Positions 3,470 through 7,466 of a stretch of DNA of 7,466 nucleotides are shown here, piece by piece. The stretch covers positions 1 to 7,466 of the forward strand of contig JAUIHC010000142.1 of NCBI GenBank assembly GCA_030432455.1, given 5' to 3'. The translations under genes and the position numbers were made by a program. Origin of the DNA: Phycisphaerae bacterium (lineage in GTDB: Bacteria; Planctomycetota; Phycisphaerae; Phycisphaerales; SM1A02). Within the stretch, counting starts at the first letter, position 1; every line of letters starts with the position of its first letter. Below the pieces are notes generated by a model. The model saw nothing but the letters and a program-made list of their open reading frames with translations. It made no database searches and was not told where the DNA came from.

Positions 3470-6098
3470 GCCACGATCCAAGTCCACCGCGTCCGCACCC
3501 GCCCGTCGTTCGAGCGTTCCGGCCACGACGGACCGGCACTTCGACCCCACCATCGGCCGCCGAGCCCTCTGGCTGCTCGGGGCGGCGGCGTGGACGTTCA
3601 CGCTGGTCGCGTTCGTCGGCTTCAGCCTCGACGACGCCCCTTCCACCGCCGTGGCGGTCCACGCCGACCCGGTCGCGAATCCGGCCGGACCGGTCGGCGC
3701 CTCGATGGCGTGGTGGGGCCACCGGGTGCTCGGCCCCGCGGTCTGGGCGGTTCTCGGACTCACCGCCTTCGCCCTCGTGGTGCTCGCCCGTGGCATCCGG
3801 ATCTCCCACCCGCTGGTCCGGTCGCTCGGGGTGCTCCTGACCGCGGTGTGTCTCTCCGGCCTGCATGAGGCCTGGCTGGTGCCGTTGGGGACGAGCCTCG
3901 GATCGATCCCGGGACTTCCGTCCGGTCTGCTCGGGACCGAACTGGAGATCGGGCTCGCCTCACGATTCGGTCCCGCCGGATCGTCGCTGGTCCTTCTGCT
4001 CGGGATCGCCCTCGGACTGCTGGTCGCCGCCGACGAGCTGCTCCTTGCGCTCCCGGCCGCGATCCTCCGGTCGATCCAGTCGGTCCGCGGCATCTCGACG
4101 GTCTCCGGCTCGCTCGGCACCGCGATCGCCGCCCCCTTTGCCGCGATCGCCGCCTCGATCCGTCGCTCCGCGGGCGAGCGGGCTCTGCAGCCCGCCGGCG
4201 TTCCCGCCGGGGTGACATCGGAGTGGGAGGACGAGGACGAGGAGGACGACGACGAGGAGGAGGCTGGCTGGTACGGCGAGGACGAGTACGACGAGGAGGA
4301 CGAGGAGGACGAGGAGGAGGACATCGTCGATGAGGCGGAGGATGAGGCCGAGGACGATGTCGAGGACGAGTCGGACGAGATCGGGGACGACGCCCCCGAA
4401 CCCCGACGCGCCGCGACGCCCGAGGAGCTCAAGGCCAAGATCGCGAAGCTGCCGGTGCGGATGGCGAGTGCCCCGACCGCCGTCGCCAAGGACGAGGACA
4501 TCCCCCGCGAAGAGAACTTCGAGGGGTACCAGTTCCCCACCCTCGACCTTCTCGAGGATCCGGAGGGCAACTTCTCGGCCGAGCTGGAGAAGATGGTCCG
4601 CGAGCAGGCGGGCGTGCTGGAGGAGGCGCTTCGCACCTTCTCGATCGACGCCGAGGTCGCAGGCATCGAGAGCGGCCCCGCCGTCACGCTCTACTCGATC
4701 CTCCTCGCCCCCGGCACCCGCGTCGCCCGCCTCAACGCCATCTCCAGCGACATCGCCCGCGCCCTGCAGGCGCCCAACATCCGCATCATTCCGAACATGG
4801 CGGGCAAGACCACGGTCGGCATCGAGGTGCCCAACAAGAAGAAGGAGAAGGTCCGACTCAAGGAACTCATGTCCACCGGCCGCAGCCGCGACATGATCCT
4901 CCCCATGTTCCTCGGCAAGGACTCCGCCGGCGATCCGCTGGTCGAGGACCTCACCAAGATGCCGCACATGCTCATCGCCGGCACCACCGGCTCGGGCAAG
5001 AGCGTGTGCATGAACACCATCATCATGTCGTGGCTCTACACCAAGCGGCCCGACGAGCTCAAGCTCTGCCTCGTCGATCCCAAGATGGTCGAGATGAGCC
5101 AGTTCGAGAAGATCCCCCATCTCATGTGCCCGGTCGTGACCGACATGAGCAAGGCGGCCGCGATCCTCGAGTGGGCGGTCGGCAAGATGGAGGAACGCTA
5201 CGAGCTTCTGAAGGAGGCCGGCGTCCGCGACATCCGGTCGTACAACGACCTCGGCGAGGACGAACTCCGCGAGGTCTTCGAGCCCGCCAACGACGTCGAG
5301 TGGGCGAAGATCCCCAAGAAGCTGCCCTACATGGTCTTCGTGATCGACGAGCTCGCCGACCTCATGATGACCAACAAGGAGGTCGAGCACGCCATCGTCC
5401 GCATCGCCCAGAAGGCCCGGGCCGTCGGCATCCACCTCATCCTCGCCACCCAGCGACCGCAGGCCAACGTCGTCACCGGTCTCATCAAGAGCAACATGCC
5501 CTGTCGGGTGTCGTTCAAGGTCGCCAGCGGCATGGACAGTCGCATCGTGCTCGACCAGAAGGGCGCCGAACTGCTGCTCGGCATGGGCGACATGATGATC
5601 GTCACCCCGAGCTCCACCGAGGTGCGCCGCGGCCAGGGCACGCTCGTCGAGGACCGCGAGTCACGGCAGGTCACGAAGTTCCTGAAGACCGTGGCGGCCC
5701 CGAACTTCGAGCGGAGCCTCATGACCGTCCGGCCGTCGAGCCAGGGCGGCGGCGATGCCGATGCGGGCGGCGATGTCTCGAAGCGGGACCCGCTGTTCGA
5801 TCAGGCGGTCGAGATCATCATCGAGACCGGGCGAGGATCGGTCGGCCTGCTGCAGCGGCGACTCGCGATCGGCTACAGTCGGGCGAGCCGGTTGATCGAC
5901 CAGATGGGGCTGGCGGGCATCCTGAGCGATCACAAGGGATCGCAGGCCCGCGACGTGCTCATCACCATGGACGACTGGAACCAGATGAAGCGGCTCGAGC
6001 AGGGTCTGGACGCGAGCAACGCGGCCGAGGACCTCGACGGCGACTTCGACGACGACGGCGGCGTGCCGGACGAGATGCCCGGCGAGCACCGATACTGA
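3468..6098 (+). CDS. ftsK: DNA translocase FtsK/SpoIIIE
   Basis: FtsK is a membrane-anchored, septum-located ATPase that pumps chromosomal DNA during division and helps resolve chromosome dimers. The 876-residue protein has the full layout. Four hydrophobic segments lie at about 33-53, 85-108, 117-133 and 168-187. A strongly acidic linker covers 252-308 (42 Asp/Glu in 57). The alpha/beta motor runs from about 360 to 755, with Walker A GTTGSGKS at 505-512 and Walker B VFVIDELAD with Asp627-Glu628. The conserved LVDPKMVEMSQFEKIPHL and ILATQRPQANVVTGLIKSN segments are present. A winged-helix gamma domain at about 772-840 contains LLQRRLAIGYSRASRLIDQM, the part that reads DNA orientation and contacts XerD in E. 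coli. A short acidic tail follows. The ATG at 3468 is the first start after an in-frame TGA at 3456; its ribosome site is a close-set GGGGG. It is divergent from the acyl cassette and followed by a terminator, so it is probably a single-gene unit. The motor is complete and the call is firm. Confidence 0.97.
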   Translation: MPRSKSTASAPARRSSVPATTDRHFDPTIGRRALWLLGAAAWTFTLVAFVGFSLDDAPSTAVAVHADPVANPAGPVGASMAWWGHRVLGPAVWAVLGLTAFALVVLARGIRISHPLVRSLGVLLTAVCLSGLHEAWLVPLGTSLGSIPGLPSGLLGTELEIGLASRFGPAGSSLVLLLGIALGLLVAADELLLALPAAILRSIQSVRGISTVSGSLGTAIAAPFAAIAASIRRSAGERALQPAGVPAGVTSEWEDEDEEDDDEEEAGWYGEDEYDEEDEEDEEEDIVDEAEDEAEDDVEDESDEIGDDAPEPRRAATPEELKAKIAKLPVRMASAPTAVAKDEDIPREENFEGYQFPTLDLLEDPEGNFSAELEKMVREQAGVLEEALRTFSIDAEVAGIESGPAVTLYSILLAPGTRVARLNAISSDIARALQAPNIRIIPNMAGKTTVGIEVPNKKKEKVRLKELMSTGRSRDMILPMFLGKDSAGDPLVEDLTKMPHMLIAGTTGSGKSVCMNTIIMSWLYTKRPDELKLCLVDPKMVEMSQFEKIPHLMCPVVTDMSKAAAILEWAVGKMEERYELLKEAGVRDIRSYNDLGEDELREVFEPANDVEWAKIPKKLPYMVFVIDELADLMMTNKEVEHAIVRIAQKARAVGIHLILATQRPQANVVTGLIKSNMPCRVSFKVASGMDSRIVLDQKGAELLLGMGDMMIVTPSSTEVRRGQGTLVEDRESRQVTKFLKTVAAPNFERSLMTVRPSSQGGGDADAGGDVSKRDPLFDQAVEIIIETGRGSVGLLQRRLAIGYSRASRLIDQMGLAGILSDHKGSQARDVLITMDDWNQMKRLEQGLDASNAAEDLDGDFDDDGGVPDEMPGEHRY
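4221..4391 (+). repeat. Low-complexity GAG/GAC tract encoding the acidic FtsK linker
   Basis: The stretch is made largely of GAG and GAC codons in irregular GAGGACGA-like repeats, broken at 4264-4281 by the codons for Ala-Gly-Trp-Tyr-Gly. The coding strand is almost pure purine in places. It encodes FtsK residues 252-308, between the membrane domain and the motor. Such tracts expand and shrink easily by replication slippage, so length may vary between strains; the reading frame here is intact. Confidence 0.75.
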
Positions 6099-6127
6099 CC
6101 CCCCACCACGAGATCTCTTTCTCCTTC

Positions 6128-6166
6128 GGCCGGCCTCGCCCTTCGGGACGGGGCCGGCCTTGCGTT
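6128..6166 (+). terminator. Hairpin terminator after ftsK
   Basis: GGCCGGCC at 6128-6135 pairs with GGCCGGCC at 6152-6159. The inner part pairs 6136-6141 with 6145-6151 (CCC/GGG, G-C, C-G and a T-G wobble, with A6148 bulged) around a TTC loop. TTGCGTT follows. It begins 29 bases after the ftsK stop. The T-tail is modest, but the position and stem strength make it a likely terminator. Confidence 0.7.
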
Positions 6167-6207
6167 CCGGGTCCGAGCCCCGAAGACCGCATTCGCCGCA
6201 GGACCCC

Positions 6208-6221
6208 TGTCATCCATGACA
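6208..6221. promoter_or_regulatory. Perfect inverted repeat TGTCAT-CC-ATGACA
   Basis: Six-base arms flank two bases in the ftsK-to-secreted-protein spacer. The size and symmetry fit an operator for a dimeric regulator, but no regulator is encoded in the window. The left half (CCCCTGTCAT, 6204-6213) matches the reverse complement of the sequence at the ftsK start. Confidence 0.35.
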
Positions 6222-6246
6222 CTCGACCCCCGCTGCCGCGAACGAC

Positions 6247-6285
6247 CGAAGTTAGACTTCGAAGACGATGAGTCGGCTTCGACTC
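6247..6285 (+). promoter_or_regulatory. Candidate promoter/leader with two inverted repeats before the secreted-protein gene
   Basis: CGAAGT (6247-6252) and ACTTCG (6256-6261) are exact complements around TAG. GAGTCG (6270-6275) and CGACTC (6280-6285) are exact complements around GCTT. The stretch is less GC-rich than its surroundings. TAGACT (6253-6258) could serve as a -10 element, which would put the second repeat in a leader of about 50 bases. No clear -35 element is seen, so the promoter call is weak; the repeats themselves are certain. Confidence 0.35.
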
Positions 6286-6307
6286 GCACCCCCGTGATTC
6301 CTCTGAC

Positions 6308-6311
6308 AGGA
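6308..6311 (+). promoter_or_regulatory. Ribosome binding site of the secreted-protein gene
   Basis: AGGA lies six bases before the ATG at 6318 and nine before a second ATG at 6321. It decides the start against the in-frame ATG at 6216, whose added residues would bury the signal peptide. Confidence 0.6.
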
Positions 6312-6317
6312 TCGATC

Positions 6318-7256
6318 ATGATGAAGTTGATTGTGCAGGCGCTGGCGCTCGGCCTCGCCGCCGCGCTCGCGTCGCCCATGCCGGCGATGGCCCAGGCCGA
6401 CTCCGCGTCTCAGCTCCAGCTGGAACTCGACGCCCTCGACACCGTGACCGACCTCCTCGGCCCGATGACGGCCAGCGCTCAGCAGCGCGTGAAGCTGATG
6501 TCGAGCTTCGTTGCGGAGAACGGCATGGGGAACGACTACAAGGCGTTCGCCTCGTCGTCGAACGCCCCCACCTACCACGGCATGACATTCCAGAACGCGT
6601 ATCAGCAGGCGCTCGCGCAGGAGAAGTCGCGAGGCATGCCGAAGCCGAACACGCCGGACACCGACATGCTCTCCCGCGAGGTCGCCGGCCAGCGGATGAT
6701 CGCGGAGAACCAGTGGAACACCGTCAACAGCCTCCACGATCAGGTCGCGAAGATGACCGCGTTCCTCAAGTCCAAGAACAAGATGGACGCCTACATCGAC
6801 TACGCGAAGGCGCAGGCGAACAAGCCGACGCCGCCTGATGCGGGCACCGATCGCCGCAGCGAATCGCAGGGCATCACGCCGGCGCAGCGTGAGGCGAACA
6901 TCGCGAAGTACCGCGCTCAGCAGGAAGCCCTGCAGCGTCACTGGGACAACTACCACTTCACCACCGGTGTCGGCGGCCTCCCGCCCGGCGGTCCCTTCCG
7001 CGGCAACCCCGAGGGAAGCCCGGTCGGCGAGAACCCCGATCAGGTCGGTGACTACGACCCCTACATCGCGGCCTACCCGAACTCCGCGGTCGAGAACGCG
7101 TGGTACTCGGGCGACTACTACGGCGGCAGCTGGTGGAACGGCTACGCCGATCCGTACTACGACGTCTACGGCTACCCCGGGACCTACTCCGCCCCGCACC
7201 TGCATCACGCGTATCAGCGAGCCCGCAACGCGGCCCCGAACATTCATCGTCGCTGA
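6318..7256 (+). CDS. Secreted protein of unknown function with Tyr/Trp/Gly-rich C-terminal region
   Basis: I do not recognise this 312-residue protein. Residues 1-25 form a clear Sec signal peptide: Lys3, a hydrophobic core from 4 to 18, then PMPAMA with cleavage likely after Ala25. No lipobox, anchor or other membrane segment follows, so the mature protein should be periplasmic or exported. Residues 29-210 are hydrophilic, mostly predicted helix, rich in Gln, Ala, Lys and Met (for example ITPAQREANIAKYRAQQEALQRHWD at about 186-210, split here for reading only). From 217 to 245 the chain is Gly/Pro-rich. Residues 246-290 contain 12 Tyr and 3 Trp in 45, with repeated Asp-Pro-Tyr and Gly-Tyr pairs. 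There is no cysteine. Composition suggests an extended or surface-associated protein, but I assign no function. The start is chosen for the AGGA site and the signal peptide; the ATG at 6321 would do equally well. The gene stands alone, with a terminator on each side. Confidence 0.85.
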   Translation: MMKLIVQALALGLAAALASPMPAMAQADSASQLQLELDALDTVTDLLGPMTASAQQRVKLMSSFVAENGMGNDYKAFASSSNAPTYHGMTFQNAYQQALAQEKSRGMPKPNTPDTDMLSREVAGQRMIAENQWNTVNSLHDQVAKMTAFLKSKNKMDAYIDYAKAQANKPTPPDAGTDRRSESQGITPAQREANIAKYRAQQEALQRHWDNYHFTTGVGGLPPGGPFRGNPEGSPVGENPDQVGDYDPYIAAYPNSAVENAWYSGDYYGGSWWNGYADPYYDVYGYPGTYSAPHLHHAYQRARNAAPNIHRR

Positions 7257-7282
7257 CCGATGCGGCCCCCGATCGAACGATC

Positions 7283-7318
7283 ACGCCCCCGTCGAACCTC
7301 ATGGTTCGGCGGGGGCGT
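7283..7318 (+). terminator. Strong hairpin terminator after the secreted-protein gene
   Basis: Arms 7283-7298 and 7303-7318 form a 16-bp stem with one G-T wobble around the loop TCAT. TCCGTTT follows on the plus strand. It starts 27 bases after the stop codon. It lies between convergent genes and may also serve the minus-strand gene ending at 7353, although no T-run follows on that strand. Confidence 0.85.
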
Positions 7319-7352
7319 TCCGTTTCCGGCTCGGGGCGATCTCGAACCGCGT

Positions 7353-7466
7353 CTACTCGCCGATGTCCTCGGCCCAGAGGTCGGGCTTCTCCCGCTGCAG
7401 ACGCTCCATCAGCGCGATGCACCGAGGATCGTGCATGACGTGCGTCGAGATGCCGGACTCGTGCAG
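7353..7466 (-). CDS. Unidentified protein, C-terminal 37 residues (5' end outside window)
   Basis: The minus strand is open from the right edge to a TAG at 7355-7353. The visible residues begin LHESGISTHVMHDPR and end with EKPDLWAEDIGE. Of the 37 sense codons, 34 end in G or C, as in the sure genes here. The stop is 34 bases from the terminator hairpin, the usual spacing for a convergent gene end. I do not recognise the family. The tail is charged, with an apparent helix (CIALMERLQREKPDLW). The fragment is too short to assign a role, and there is a real chance that it is not coding. Confidence 0.6.
   Translation of the reverse strand: MHESGISTHVMHDPRCIALMERLQREKPDLWAEDIGE

Noticed and set aside
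3960..5435. A 491-codon minus-strand frame opposite ftsK
   Set aside because: Its composition (Leu, Val, Asp, Gly and His runs) mirrors the ftsK codons, with no motif of its own; ftsK motifs are certain in the other strand.
3468..6098. The FtsK-like gene as a conjugative or phage DNA pump
   Set aside because: It has the full FtsK layout with four membrane segments and gamma domain, and no mobile-element genes are near it.
6216..6317. Upstream in-frame ATG that would lengthen the secreted protein by 34 residues
   Set aside because: The added residues are charged, have no ribosome site and would bury the signal peptide; the ATG at 6318 has AGGA at good spacing.

Overview
The window is a gene-dense, GC-rich bacterial chromosome segment whose codons end almost always in G or C. 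It looks like core genome: there is no insertion sequence, CRISPR array, tRNA, rRNA or phage gene that I can see. The best guess for the source is a planctomycete, possibly of the Phycisphaerae. That rests on the long acyl carrier protein with its Ala-Glu-Ser-Ile-Asp modification site, which I remember from planctomycetes, and on the high GC. It is an inference, not a proven assignment.

Layout. (1) 1-1166, plus strand: the C-terminal two thirds of phosphopantetheine adenylyltransferase (coaD), then a metallo-beta-lactamase-fold protein that has lost all its metal-binding histidines. A perfect 19-bp hairpin (1188-1229) separates this unit from the convergent genes that follow. (2) 3398-1272, minus strand, in order of transcription: a FabZ-like hotdog dehydratase, an unusually long acyl carrier protein, a second FabA/FabZ-like hotdog protein, and an AhpD/carboxymuconolactone decarboxylase-family protein with an intact CxxC site. 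The first three form a compact acyl-chain cassette that lacks its own ketosynthase; the fourth gene may be coupled to it or stand alone. (3) 3468-6098, plus strand, divergent from the cassette across a 69-bp spacer: a full-length FtsK/SpoIIIE DNA translocase with four membrane segments, a very acidic linker, the motor and a C-terminal gamma domain, followed by a hairpin terminator. (4) 6099-6317: an intergenic stretch with the ftsK terminator, several short inverted repeats and the ribosome binding site of the next gene. (5) 6318-7256, plus strand: a secreted protein of unknown function with a Tyr/Trp/Gly-rich tail, followed by a strong terminator. (6) 7353-7466, minus strand: the last 37 codons of an unidentified gene that runs off the window.

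How the genes relate. CoaD makes the precursor of coenzyme A, and CoA donates the phosphopantetheine arm carried by acyl carrier proteins, so coaD and the cassette share a theme although they are on opposite strands and not co-transcribed. FtsK serves chromosome segregation and division and appears to be only a neighbour. The observations most worth a second look are the metal-site-stripped MBL protein, the dehydratase-ACP-dehydratase cassette, and the secreted Tyr-rich protein. I found no clear evidence of a wholly new multi-gene system.
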